This document shows, piece by piece, positions 11,808 through 23,807 of a DNA stretch of 64,000 bases. Location: assembly GCF_033439725.1 (NCBI RefSeq), contig NW_026944388.1, positions 1,364,001-1,428,000 on the forward strand, given 5' to 3'. The number at the start of each line of letters is the position of its first letter. Positions within the stretch are counted from its first letter, which is position 1. The translations under genes were made by a program, and so were the position numbers. A model generated the notes under the pieces. That model was not told the origin of the DNA and did no database searches. It was given only the letters and a program-made list of their open reading frames with translations. Source of the DNA: Neurospora tetraspora (Eukaryota > Ascomycota > Sordariomycetes > Sordariales > Sordariaceae).

Positions 11808-14800
11808 CAGCCAGCACACCACACTGTATACATCGCTACCCAACCGCTGCTACTATCGTATTGTCTATTAGCGATAGTTAGTCTTATATAATTAAATAAA
11901 GCTATCGCAATATCTTACTCCTAATATTAGGCGATTGTTTATAATAATTATCTTTCGTCTTTATTATTATTTAATATAATATCTTCGAATTCGTAGTATT
12001 ACTATACCTCCTCGCCCGCCCGCCCGCCTGCCTAAGTAAGTCACTAGCCTAGTTAACTAAGATAATTAGCGCTAACGGGGTTTGAATAGAATTGCCAATT
12101 AAAATACCTTTAAATTCGTTTCGAATAATTACTCCTAAACAGAATACAATTCCCCTCGTCGAACTTTAATCGTTATCAATACGCCGTCCCCGCTATTATA
12201 AGCTTTCGAAGTCGTGTTCGCTATTATAATTACCGTCCTCTAATAAACATTATACTATTATTAAATAGAAATTTCTATTTACTTTTTCGAATTATAATAG
12301 GAAAGTTATTACGTTCGATATATTATAAAAGTACGCCGTATAATAAAGTTTTACAATTATATTACGAGTCAATATAAAACGTAGAAAGAAAGGAGAAGAA
12401 ACCGTTGTTGTTTGTATCGATTATTATTATATATATAGCCGCGCTTATAGAGTCGGTACCGGGTAAAATATTCGAAATATTATATTAAAATACCTTAATT
12501 GCCTATATTATATAAAAATAATATTATAAGTAAAGTAAAGTAAATAGTAATTTATTAATGAAATTAAAAATAATTATAATTATAACTTTAATATTGCTAA
12601 CTTCGTTAGTAATGCTATTTATCGATAATAAATTCGCTGTAATTATAAAGAGGCTATTAATATTATTATTGAAAGGTTGTTTAATATTGTTAGAATAACC
12701 GCTTATTAAATTGCCTATTATTTAAATAGTATTATAGATCCTAAAAACGAAAATTCGGTTATTATTTAATATACTAATTGTAATAATCTAACATTAAAAT
12801 TACGTAGTCTTCGAATCCCTATTATAATAAAGGAAGTATTAAATATTTAATAACGTATCCGCTGTATAAAATATAATCCTTATTCTTCGATTAAAATATT
12901 TATCAACTTCTTAAAATAATATAAGAATTTTTACGGTATTAAATATTTTATTAAATATAACGGAGAACGTGTAATACGAATATTTTAGACTTTCGACTAA
13001 TATATTAAAATATAAAAGAAAAATCCCTATATTTTACTAATTAATAATACGTATAAAGTAAATATTACCCTTATATTATTACCCTTATTAACTTTAATTA
13101 TTCGGATTTGGAATTTTCTATGTATATTTAATATTTACTTCTAATACCTTTATTTAGGATCTTTTATTTATTAATAATAATTAACCCCTTTTTTTCTTTA
13201 TAGGTTAACTGCTTTAACCTCCCCTTACTTAATATTATTAGTATTAATATACTAAGTTATAACTTTAACGTCGGCTTCAATCTTTCGAACGGAGAAAGAT
13301 AAAAAGATTTTAAATAGTAGTTCAATTATTTAAAGAGGCTTTAAGAGGATTATAAAATTCCTAACCCTATGGTACTTATTACCTAATTTCGATAGAAGAT
13401 TTAAGAAGGCCGCTATTATTATTTACTTAAAAATATTATACTAATTCTATATATAGTATATTAGAAAGAATGTAAATTACTATATTAAAAAAAAGTAGGT
13501 TTAATTACCTTTTAATAATAAGGGTAATAGTAGTGATAATGTTACTCCCGATATTAATTTTTTAAATTTCCCGCTAACAGTCCGGAATTTAAGTAATAAC
13601 GGTCCTAATCCCCTATTGTATAAAGGCCCTATGGTAATTATCGATAATAAAGCCGATAATGAAATTAGCGATAATGAATATGCTAATAATAACTTAAAGG
13701 AAAATAACTTGAAAGAGGTTAATAATACTGCTACTACTAACCGCTTTATTTAATAATTTAATACTAAGTAAAGAATTTATAAAATAATTAAAGAATTAAT
13801 AATTAAAGTTATTATTCTATATAGTCGTAAAGTGCTTACTTTTAACCCCTTTCGTCGATTTTACTGAAATTTATATAAAGGTTTCTAAAAGGCTTAGAAG
13901 TAAGTAATTTATATTAATAATAAAGGCTAGTTCAAACGGGTATAGTATTTAATAATTTATAAATTTAAATAATAAATTTATACGTATTAAACCTCCCCCT
14001 CCCTCCTTTCTATAATAAATAATATATTTTTTTCGCTTACCCTTTTTTTTTATTGCTAAACTAATTAATAACCTCTCTCGTCTTATTATAGCTCTCTTCG
14101 TTTACCTTCTTAAATATTACCTCCTATAAATCAACGAATTTAATAATTACGCTGTTTTAAAATATAGAAAGTTTAGTATTAAAGTAATTAATTGAATCGA
14201 ATTTATATATAAAATTATTAAATGCTTCTTTAAGAACAGTTTCTCTTTTTTAGATTAATTGTACAAGTATATATAATTTACCTACCGCTTTTAAAAATAG
14301 GAATTTAAATCTAAATATATTATAGCGAAATAAATAGTTTTATATAAATATAAAAGGGTAGGAATATTCGATAATTTAATATTAAAAGTATGTAAACATA
14401 TGATTTTTTAAAAGTTTAATTAATTAATTTCCTTTCTTTTTATATAAGTGGTACTATATACCCTTAAATTTATATAATACTAATACTACTATATATGACG
14501 ATTAATTTAGAAATCTATATTAAAATATAAATTTCAATTGTAAGAAAGAATTTACTACGTAGTATAAACTACTTTATAAATATTTTATACTATACTTATC
14601 ATAAATAAATCTCTTGTTAATACTTATTATAAAGGATATTAATACGTACTAATAATTAGGCAGTTCGATAATAGAAATTAAATATCGTATTTATATAATT
14701 TAAAACCTTATTACTTTATTTAACCGCTGACGAAAAGCGGCTATCTCCGATTTAAATTTTATAAATTATATATATAAAATATTAGGGCGAGATTTTATAA

Positions 14801-15985
14801 ACCCGGAAGTTTATAAGCTACGCGAATTTGAAAATAATTAAATATTACCTGCTTAACTTATTTAATTTCAACCCTAAGCCGCCGCGTTTATTATAATTGC
14901 GCTTATTAATTATAATTAGTATAATAACCGCTGTATACTTTTTTATAACGAACCTCCTTGCCGGATAATATAACAAAATATTTAGAGAGGAAGGAGGATG
15001 CTAATTTATTAGAAATAATTTTGTATTAAAAGAAGAAGGATTTAAATAAATTAAATTATGTAAGAAGATTTAAATTATAGAAACTATAGTTTAATTTATA
15101 TCAACGCCTTCTTTAATACCCCTGTAAGTAATTCTAATTCCTTTGCCCTCGCCTTTTTACCTCCTAATTCCCTCTTAACGATTAGCGCCCTCCCTATTTT
15201 CCTATCTTTAAATTTAGTAATAGCTGTTAATTTAGCTTATTAATTCTAACTAATTTAATTATAGAGTATTAGTATTTACTAAGCGGCCGTTAAAATCTCC
15301 AATCCTTAATTTAGGCAGTTATTAGAATTAATATAGGGATTAGGTATTAAATACGGTTAAATTAAGAGGTTATATACTTATACGGTTGGAAGTAAAGGAG
15401 GCTCTTATAATTCGTACTATAAATTATTGTACTAAATTAATTAATTCTATTATTATTTAGGTGCTTCTTAAAGACTTAAACTTTACTCTTCTTCTCTCTA
15501 ATTAATTGTAATATAATTTATAAAGTTACGTTATATTAATAATATAATATAATTAGACCCTTATAATTATAGTACTACTTTTAATACTTATACGGAGTGA
15601 AAGATGAGCGTTAGGGGATTTGAGTAGGAGGGTAAATTTTTAACCGCTTTCTTAGTACTCTAGGTAGCATTTATATAGGGGGTATTAAAAGGAGCGGGGA
15701 CACCTTTGAAGGACAACTTCCCCGGCTAAGTGGGTACGTATATTCTAAGTAATAAATATAGTAAGTGTAGTATATATAGTAATAAGAGTTAATATAGAGG
15801 ATAGTAGTATTACTAATAATTATAATATTAATACCCTCCGTAATAGATAATTGATTGGATTGATAATTTTAAATAACTTTATATAAAAAAATGACGCTAA
15901 CGACGTAGATTTGGTGATGCGCGGGTATCAATTATGTGGCCTCAGTTGTACGCGGTGTGCTGGCGCGGGCTGGGCTAGGCGGCTA

Positions 15986-16057
15986 GGCTTATTCAGCGAT
16001 AAAAGTGAGCTTAGTCTAGCCAGGGAGCATTTTGAGTCTAGCCAGCTAGCCTTTGCG
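15986..16057 (-). repeat. Right TIR of the MULE
   Basis: Inverted copy of 11736-11807. Similarity resumes weakly a little further inside, around an AGCCCAGC...CAGCACACC patch, after an indel. Confidence 0.85.
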
Positions 16058-16066
16058 GCCCGACAC
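16058..16066. repeat. Right 9-bp target-site duplication (GCCCGACAC)
   Basis: Exact copy of 11727-11735, flush with the outer end of the right TIR. Confidence 0.85.
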
Positions 16067-18082
16067 GCAGGCTGCAGCGCAGCACGGACAGCTGGGAGGC
16101 CTGGAGTCGCTGCCGTGGGGACTTGGACCTGAAACAGCGCCTTTTCCGCCAGGGGCTTCCCGGTTCAAATAAGGTTGCCCTCCACTCGTGGGGTTCCATC
16201 GGACTGGGTCCCTCTTCGGTCCCGTCTGACGTCCCAAGCTCCCAACTCCCAAACATCGTGGCCGGGACGCCAACCAAGATCAGGTACGTCTCGCTACCAT
16301 CCCCACTGAGAATCTTCTTTCACATGAAATCCCTCGCGGATGAAGTCTCGAATGCTTCATTATTTCTATTGATATCCCGTCTCTACTGGTGCTCATACCC
16401 TCCATGTGCTATAGGTTTTTATTTTTTATTTTTTTAGGTCGCTCCCATCAGCCATGGGCAAATCAGTGTTATCCTAGCCTGACTCCCTGACCTAGTTATA
16501 GGCCCGACACAAATACCGGCAGAAACCTTAGCAATGAGAAAAAGGAGAAAGAATGGTTAGAGGGATGGATCATCAGAATGCCTGTGGGTAAATTTATTCT
16601 AGCCTCCGGTCCCTTTTCCACCTCATTCATGCTCTGATATCCATCCTGAAGCTCATTGATTGCCCTTAGCCATAGGCTGGGCCAGCTGGCAATCTGCCCC
16701 GCAAGATGATTCGGATAGCTTCAATAACTTTGATATCTCTAGTTGCAGAACAAAACAATCTACCCAACGTGGATGGGTGATGCCTCTATCAGCAGCAGTC
16801 CTCCACACCTGGCAAAGCTTAGGCCCTTCATTTATTCCCGTGGAATTTAGACCTCTGCGTCAAACGGGAGAATCACCTATATCAGCTCTTTACTTTCAGG
16901 ACTTGATGGATTTCACCATGCTTGAACCGCAATATCATCAGGCATGACAGAAAAGCCCTAAGCGGCCTTTCTACACTTTGACGTCAGGTTAGTTATCCCA
17001 ACGACCTCTGCCCGCAACGGCCTGGCTTGTTCCTTGGCCCTGACTTTGAGAAGAATCGGCATTTTGGTGCCGACTGACTGGCAGCTTGCAACCTTGTTCC
17101 CGCCGGGACGGTGCGCTAGCTTCAACCCCGTGGCCCCGAACATTCCGGCCTGATGGTGACTGGCCGGACGGATGCCAAAACCCTTCTCCCACGAGGGACA
17201 AGCCTTCGCCAAGCAATCATGCCCCAAAGTCTCAACGGCGCTTGGCAGCTGGATGAGATGAAAGTTTTCTTTTCTTCTGATCTTCGACTTTAATTGGGGT
17301 CTTGTTCGGTCTATAGGTATTCCAGTGTTCACATATCAGAGCGGCAGATATATCCCAACACCAAGGTCGAGCCATGTGACAGTACGTGCGTTGTGTGTGG
17401 TCGGTCGAGGAACGAAAACAACCTCAGGAAAATAGAGGGATATTGTACAGTCATCTAGAGTGAGACCCAATGACTGAAATACCGTGGCTCCTTCTACAGT
17501 TCTGTGAAAGCGTATCTGATGATCATCGTTCCTTGCCAGCATCTCGCTGCCAGCGGTTCCACCTTGGGCACAAGTGGAAGGTCCAGAAAGCTGATCTCTC
17601 CCGGGAGCGGGGTAGAAATGCAAGCTGTTTCTAAAGCCTTCCCACATGGTTCATGTGAGTGTGTTGAGTTTGACAAAGGTGTGCTTGTTCGCATGGTGTG
17701 AGCTCGTGTGTGTGTGTCTTGTTGACGGGTCTGGATCCGCCCCGCAAATCGTGATCGCGGATCGAGTCCGATTAGAAACACAGTGTGAAGAACCAGAGTC
17801 GCTAAAGACGAGAATAGAAAGGAGGAGGACTGAGCTCTTCAGTTTGATTCTCTTCAACACCTTCACATCGATCGGCCTAGAAAGTACAGGTGCTGCAGTG
17901 TTTAGAGGCACTCAACGGACAGAAAGAAAGAAGCGGTACTCCAACTGTCCTCACATCCATCACGACAACTGATCATTGCATTTTGTTCCAGCGTTGACAA
18001 ATCGTGGCAAGTCTGAGGTTTCGGCATGTTCCGTACCTCGACCACCAGTAGTGACTCTGCACTAGACAAGGTGTGGAAGACC
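16067..18082. other. Spacer between two TIR elements, no gene recognised
   Basis: Ordinary base composition resumes abruptly at the transposon end. Open frames up to about 124 codons exist on both strands (for example 16958-17332 minus), but none shows a domain, good start context or coherent splice structure. A short TG-rich run lies near 17700-17722. No tRNA or 5S gene was found. Confidence 0.5.
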
Positions 18083-18091
18083 AAGGTAAAG
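18083..18091. repeat. Left 9-bp target-site duplication (AAGGTAAAG)
   Basis: Identical to 18681-18689 and flush with the TIR ends of the 589-bp element between them. Confidence 0.85.
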
Positions 18092-18680
18092 CGAAATCAA
18101 TGCACACGTAGACCCATTTCAATGCGCACGTAGACCCCCCTACTTTTTGGGGGTGTTCAATATATTTGTATTAGCCGCGAATTGAAGTCATTTAGAGTCT
18201 CCAATCTAGTTAATTGGCTAAGGTACTATAAGGTTATCAGAGTTGTTCAAATTGGTATTGGTGTTGCCGTTTGTTGCCATCTTGACGAAGAATTGGATAA
18301 ATAGGATGCGTTCTCGACAAACTGGACAAGGGAGAGCAGGTCTACGATCCATCTGAAGACCAATAGACTAAGAAGCGAAAGCGTCGCGGCGGATCACGGG
18401 GAAGTCGCAAACAACGCAATAACGATCCCGTTGAGAGTGATAGTGGTAGTTGTAGAGATAGCGATGACGATAGTAGCGACAACGATAGCGACAACGATAG
18501 CGACGGAGATGGCGATAGCTTCAATTGAAGCACGAAAGAGGGCGCGCTCGCGAATATACTTTGACTGGCGATGTGGTGAGGTTGACGGGCGCGGTTGGGA
18601 GCCAGAGATTGGCTATACACCCTAAAAAGTGGGGGGCCCTACGTGCGCATTGAAATGGGTCTACGTGTGCATTGATTCCG
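18092..18680. mobile_element. Short non-autonomous TIR element (MULE-type MITE), 589 bp
   Basis: TIRs of about 60 bp (18092-18151 and 18621-18680) begin CGRAATCAATGCACACGTAG; the outer 42 bp match at 41 positions. A perfect 9-bp TSD points to the Mutator superfamily. Each TIR carries a tandem subrepeat, TCAATGCRCACGTAGACCC, twice. The interior on the plus strand reads as a partly open, basic then Asp/Ser-rich stretch (KKRKRRG, later DSDDDSSDNDSDND), which could be a leftover C-terminal coding piece of the parent transposase or unrelated captured sequence. Unlike the larger element it is not RIP-degraded, consistent with its short length or low copy number. No transposase domain is present. 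Confidence 0.85.
18481..18516. repeat. 12-bp tandem repeat AACGATAGCGAC, three copies
   Basis: Three exact tandem units inside the 589-bp element, with degenerate units on both sides. They underlie the Asn-Asp-Ser-Asp run in the plus-strand frame. Confidence 0.8.
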
Positions 18681-18689
18681 AAGGTAAAG
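18681..18689. repeat. Right 9-bp target-site duplication (AAGGTAAAG)
   Basis: Exact copy of 18083-18091, directly outside the right TIR. Confidence 0.85.
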
Positions 18690-19833
18690 TTAAGGAGACA
18701 ACCTCCGGCCGGGAACTAGTCTAGATCTGGAACACTCACACTCTACTACTGTACCTCACTTCTCGACAGCAGATCGCACGTTCTGTCAAAACATGCCTCT
18801 TTGAGTTCCGAGTTGAATAGTGAATAGTGTATCCAGGACATGAGATCACATCCACTCCGAGGGCGTCATACATAGTAGACAAATCCACAGCCTGACAAAG
18901 GTGAAGCACGGGACTCACGATGCCGGCTCCAGTGAGTTGCGGATTCCGTTCAAGCTCTCACTTGATACATTCTAGGTTAGTTCACCTTCCTAGTGGCGGC
19001 CCCATCCACTGATTTGGGAACACTCTGCGGCGCTTCCCTGCAAGAGTGAGCCGAGATGGACAGTGCATCCAGGTTTGGAGCACGGTATCGGTATCCCCGC
19101 TTTACAGGACGGAGCGTTGGAGGGCTACATTCTGCGCCTACATCCTGAAGAAGGTGCCATTCCAACCGCAATTCCCCGTTCCTCATTGAATGCGAAGCGA
19201 AGAGAACCACAGAGCTCCAATCGCTGTCGAGGCACTGCAGACGACACCACCAATCTTTCGTATCCTGACCGGAAACGCTCACCTCGACAACCTCCTGTTC
19301 GCACATCCGGCCGAGCAGCATACGAACGTCAACCTTCAGCGCCAGAATTGATTTCCAGCGCCTCGATCCCTATTTTCTGGCAGTCCAGGCCACCTACGAT
19401 CACGATTTCTCGGCGCCCAGCCTCTGGAAAGCTCAGGGCCTTCAGTAACACCTTCGCGCCCTACTTCGCTATCACGACATCATACTTGTCGCGAATAGCG
19501 ATCGCATTACATGTTGGGAAAGTGATCGCGAACTATCCGAACTAAGAAAATAAAGCGGGGGAGATCGGAGAGGGGCATTTGTGAGGGCAATTGAACGACA
19601 CCTTGAAGGACGCCAACTGGATTTCGGCAATAGGGCCACATTCGCGACATCAATCCCGACGACTGCGAACAACAAGCCTCGACGACAACCACGATTACGG
19701 CGCCGCGCGCGCGTCAGATGCGACACCGGAGAGAACATACTTCATGGCGATTGAGGCATAGATAGCAAGAGGCAGAAGGATTGCCAAAGCGCATTCCCAG
19801 CGGTCTTTTGCCGTCACTAGTGACCGATCCAGC
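18690..19833. other. Upstream region of palH
   Basis: Likely promoter and 5' leader of palH. An open stretch at 19063-19545 (plus) lacks any recognisable domain and is read as leader sequence. No clear TATA box was identified. Confidence 0.5.
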
Positions 19834-22098
19834 ATGAACTGCGCTTCTTTCAACCTCCCCGAAGGAGGCATTCTCCAACTCCCGAATGGCGAGATCATTA
19901 CGCTTAGCGCTCCGGCCGCCTTCAAACCGCCATCCTGTGGCCTCGCTCTTCGTTCCGTTCCCAATATCATTGCTTCTGGTGGAGGCGTAGGGAGGACTGG
20001 AAGTGGCAGCATGGGACTGAAAGCAGATGACGACTCCCACTTTTCGGACTGGCGTGATCCGTTCTATGCGTCGACATTTCCGCAATGCTACGCTCTTGCG
20101 GCGACGACAATTATCGCATATACCTTGGTTATCATGCTCTTCATCACACCGAGGTCATTTCTCGATGGCGGAGTGGTTGTTCTGGGACGCAAGGGGTTCA
20201 CAAACGGCGGCGGCGGCACCAGTATCGGCGGACGTCCTTGGTTGCAGAAAGTTGCAGCCCTCTCGGTCGCCATCTCACTGACCATCGCCAACGCAGCTAC
20301 GTTTCGCGTCGCCGAACAACAGTATTCCTGGGGGGTCCAGAACGCCACACAACTACAAGAAGATGTCCTTGGTGGGGCCGAACTCAAAATCATCCGCATC
20401 ATATCCGACACGTTTCTATGGCTCGCCCAAGCGCAAACTCTGATTCGTCTTTTCCCGCGTCAGAGAGAAAAGGTGATTATCAAATGGACGGCTTTTGCGC
20501 TCATCACGTTAGACGTCATTTTCCAATCACTCAACAGCTTCAAGTATGGTGGCTCCGACCTTACACGGCCCAAGTTCACCGAGGCTGTGCCGGCTCTCAG
20601 TTACCTGTTCGCCCTCGCCCTCGGAGTTCTCTATGCTGCTTGGGTGTTATACTACTCGGTTATGAAGAAGCGGTACGCGTTTTACCACCCCTTGATGAAG
20701 AACATGATCCTCGTGGCTGCCCTGTCCGTGGTCTCCATCCTCGTTCCTGTTGTGTTCTTCATCCTCGATATTTCGAAGCCTGATTTTGCGGGCTGGGGAG
20801 ACTACGTCAGATGGGTGGGGGCTGCTGCAGCTAGTGTCATTGTCTGGGAATGGGTAGAGAGAATCGAAGCATTGGAAAGGGAAGAAAAGAAGGATGGAAT
20901 ATTGGGAAGAGAAGTCTTCGATGGGGACGAGATGCTCGAGGCATCACAGTCGGAACATGCCTGGCCAAAGAGGAGGAGAAAGGGTTCGGGCGGTTCAGAT
21001 TCGCAAGATACGGAAAGTGGTGGAGGTGGAAAAGATGGCGGATCAAGCCTGTGGAGGTTCGGTGTTTGGCCGAAGATTAGCAACTTGACATTAAAGCACC
21101 GGAGCGAGCCCAGCTCCAAAACCGAGCCCAAGCAGGGAAGTTCGCCGGTGGCGGATACTACAAACGACGACGAGATCCCACGGTTCTTACCACCGCCGTT
21201 ATGGCCCGCACGACCAACTCCGGCAGCCACACCAGTGAGCCGGACGGACACTACTAGTGCCGCGAGTACCATATACGCTGTCAGGTACAATACCATGACA
21301 GAACCGACATCGTATGGGACGCCACTACCGGCACACAATATGGGGCGTTTGTCGGGAAGCGAGAGTCGTGGTTCCAGTCGACATAGAGACTATGGGAGCA
21401 CAAGTCCCGGCTCAGCGCCTACTCAGGATGCCCGCTCAACACAAAACTCCCACGTGGGGGTAGAAACGCCATCGGCAGGAAACAGGTGGCACGCACTTGC
21501 CCCAGCGATTTCGAGCCGGGATTTCGTGACGCGTTCGGAGCCACGAGGCAGTAAGATGCAGCGCGACGAGAATTCTCGCTGGGACCTCCGCGCTAGAGTC
21601 GACGAGTTCGCAGCAACCCAGGCAGAGAAGCTACGCGAGAAGTTCCGGCCGACGCTGGATACCAACAACTTGCCTGTAACCGTTATCCCTGCGCCGCCGC
21701 GCAGCGGCGCCGCACTCGCCCAGCTTCGTGAGGACGAAGAGCTCAATCTCTCATCAAGGGAGGGGACGGTCAGGGAAGAAAGCCGGAATAGCAACGCTTC
21801 GGGAACGGTGACTGCGGTAGAGGTGACCCATACCCCGACACAAACTACGTTTTCTCCTCCACCACGAGCGGCAAGCAGCGCCATGAGCACAGCGCAATTG
21901 TCACGGCCACGGCTCAGTCCAATCGTCACTCAGGGTTCTTTTACCAACAACCGGTATAACCACCTGCCTGTGACGGTGATACCAGCTCCACGGCGACAGG
22001 ACTCAACCAGAGCACCATCGCAGCCGCAGTCACCGTCGTCAGTTGCTCTGGGTAAGCAACCGGCGAGAAGCAACTCGACAACGACACCGTCTCCTTGA
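19834..22098 (+). CDS. palH: PalH/Rim21 ambient-pH sensor
   Basis: Single-exon frame of 754 residues, close to the usual PalH length. The N-terminus (NCASFNLPEGGILQLPNGEIITL) matches the extracellular start of PalH. Seven membrane segments follow at about residues 84-107, 142-160, 190-208, 216-236, 250-275, 287-308 and 316-332, then a long cytosolic tail. PalH is the plasma-membrane sensor of the Pal/Rim pathway: in neutral to alkaline medium it signals through the arrestin-like PalF, ESCRT-associated PalC/PalA and the protease PalB to activate PacC. The tail is basic, Ser/Pro-rich and carries the motif LPVTVIPAP twice (613-621 and 711-719). The N. crassa orthologue is, to my knowledge, called pal-8. 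Family call very firm. Confidence 0.95.
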   Translation: MNCASFNLPEGGILQLPNGEIITLSAPAAFKPPSCGLALRSVPNIIASGGGVGRTGSGSMGLKADDDSHFSDWRDPFYASTFPQCYALAATTIIAYTLVIMLFITPRSFLDGGVVVLGRKGFTNGGGGTSIGGRPWLQKVAALSVAISLTIANAATFRVAEQQYSWGVQNATQLQEDVLGGAELKIIRIISDTFLWLAQAQTLIRLFPRQREKVIIKWTAFALITLDVIFQSLNSFKYGGSDLTRPKFTEAVPALSYLFALALGVLYAAWVLYYSVMKKRYAFYHPLMKNMILVAALSVVSILVPVVFFILDISKPDFAGWGDYVRWVGAAAASVIVWEWVERIEALEREEKKDGILGREVFDGDEMLEASQSEHAWPKRRRKGSGGSDSQDTESGGGGKDGGSSLWRFGVWPKISNLTLKHRSEPSSKTEPKQGSSPVADTTNDDEIPRFLPPPLWPARPTPAATPVSRTDTTSAASTIYAVRYNTMTEPTSYGTPLPAHNMGRLSGSESRGSSRHRDYGSTSPGSAPTQDARSTQNSHVGVETPSAGNRWHALAPAISSRDFVTRSEPRGSKMQRDENSRWDLRARVDEFAATQAEKLREKFRPTLDTNNLPVTVIPAPPRSGAALAQLREDEELNLSSREGTVREESRNSNASGTVTAVEVTHTPTQTTFSPPPRAASSAMSTAQLSRPRLSPIVTQGSFTNNRYNHLPVTVIPAPRRQDSTRAPSQPQSPSSVALGKQPARSNSTTTPSP

Positions 22099-23807
22099 CA
22101 CGGGCGGGTTGGCGCGCGTTTCCATCTAGGTATCCATGGGCGTTTTTTGGGATTGTTTCTATGTTAGTTTTCTATAGGAGATACCACTTGTTATTGCACT
22201 GTTTTGGCGTCTAGCGAGGATCAAAAAAAGGGCGTTCAGGTTGGGAGGTTTTGGGTGAGCTATCACGCTTTTATGCATTGTCATCACCATCACCCTCGGG
22301 ATATTCGGGGCCCGCGGAAGAGGCACAGGGAGAGGATATATGCTGTTATATGTCTGAATGTACATTCATATGCAATCTTTCTGGGTGTTCATTATATATT
22401 TGGTTTCGCCTTGATGGCGTTTTTGAATACCAACCCTTTATGAAGGATGAATCAATTTCACAGGTATTAAACTGCCCTGTCAAGATCTGTCTCGTTTTCG
22501 TCTTACACTCATGCACCTGAGTGATGTCAAAGATAGAGTTGTTTAAGGCGGCCGGTGGCGAAGGTCTGACGTTGGTCGAAATCCCTGGTGAAGTGTGAAC
22601 CCCTTTTCTGCTAACAAACCGCATGTACAGAATAATCATATCAGCAGGGTTCTGCGGACTCGGCAGCCCTTGGAGTTGCACTCTTCCATCGGGACCTGCA
22701 GAGACTCCCTTCCAGAGAGTGGTCCAGTCCAGCCTCGGCTCGCCCATGACAAAATTGATGACACCCAAGTCCAGAACCAGAAATCAACCAAAACACCACG
22801 AAAATGAATGCTTTTATTGTAAATTAATGCCCGGTTCAAGCGCCCTCTAGATCTATACAATCCTACTGTATTTGGGGTATTTGGTCAATCCATTTGTTAA
22901 TGGTTTCTTGCTTCAATGCAGCCCAGCCTTCTCAAAACCCCTGATCATCCCCGTCGACACTCTCCAGTGTGCTTTCTGAATAGGCCAATGAATGTTTGTT
23001 TTGGCGAGACTAATAGCGAGTGAGCTTGGCGTTTTAACCTGATGGGGAAGGGACGAGAAAAATTGAGAGTTTTGCGACGAATGTTCACAGGATGACGGTG
23101 GAAACAAGGGTCCAATTAAGCGGTCTGTGGGGTCGGCCGCGGACGGAACACCCGAATGAAGCATTTTAGCGTCATGTCAGCCCCCTAGTCCTGCGTATAG
23201 TCCATCCTGGGCGCTGAGGACGAGGCGTGCTCCCTACCGCCTTTCCGTCCCGCGGCTGAGCGATACGTGAAGAGAGTCTCAGAGAGACCGAACGGGTGTA
23301 GCTCTGGACCCCCGGCCCCCCGTCTCAACTGTTGAGGCCACTCCCCCTCCAAAAGAAAAAGACCATCTTCCAACTCGGAATTGCCGCCTTGCTCTGTTTT
23401 CCAAACTTCTTCACAAGAAACTTTTTCTTTCTTTCACGGTGCTGTTTAGCCTTCAGTTGCTTGCAGCTTACCTGCTGTAGACCGCAGACGAGCAGCAGCA
23501 GCTTACTCTTATTCTTTGTTTTAATTCCCCCAAGTTTCACGGGATTCGGTCACGCCCCTCCTTTTTTGCTTACCTGCCGGTGGAACGAACACACGCGAAC
23601 TCCTCCTCCTTCGGCGTTTTGTACGTGATTTGATTCGGCGCAAATCAAGAGACGGTCAGAGTCCGACTGTGGCTTTGAAGGAGAATCGAAAAGCAGTAAC
23701 CACCTTTGGATACTTGGAATCCCTCGAGTCTTGCGCTTCTTCGTCTTCCATCCCGGAGGTTGTCCGACTGACCAGCCATCCACCACCACCACATCCCACC
23801 GCCCACC
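22099..23807. other. Spacer between palH and lag1, containing the lag1 leader
   Basis: Starts with the palH 3' UTR and ends with a pyrimidine-rich lag1 leader (23390-23800), common upstream of highly expressed fungal genes. A 140-codon minus-strand frame at 22346-22768 was considered but has no domain. No RNA gene was recognised. Confidence 0.5.

Larger units (their letters stand above)
11736..16057 (+). mobile_element. RIP-degraded Mutator-like (MULE, Hop-like) DNA transposon, 4,322 bp
   Basis: Bounded by 72-bp TIRs (69/72 identical by eye) that start CGCAAAGGCTAGCTGG, with a perfect 9-bp TSD. The interior is extremely AT-rich, depleted in CpA/TpG but not CpG, and full of stops in every frame, as RIP produces. 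On the plus strand near 13022-13093 one frame reads LLINNTYKVN followed by LILLPLL, which resembles the conserved block around the first catalytic Asp of MULE transposases (LLxDxTYKTN...PLL) with Asp replaced by Asn, the change a C-to-T on the opposite strand gives. Size, TIR length and TSD agree with fungal Hop-type MULEs. The element is dead. The order call rests on TSD, TIR and this one motif; the subfamily name is tentative. Confidence 0.8.

Noticed and set aside
16120-16180. tRNA-like B box (GGTTCAAAT) near the right end of the MULE
   Set aside because: No matching A box, acceptor stem or anticodon arm could be drawn around it.
22346-22768. 140-codon minus-strand frame between palH and lag1
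   Set aside because: Overlaps the expected palH 3' UTR and has no recognised domain; the stretch with gene-like composition is short. A small gene cannot be fully excluded.
23326-23340. CTCAACTGTTGAG dyad, also at 39418-39430
   Set aside because: Recurs only twice, with no common gene context. Too little to call a regulatory site.
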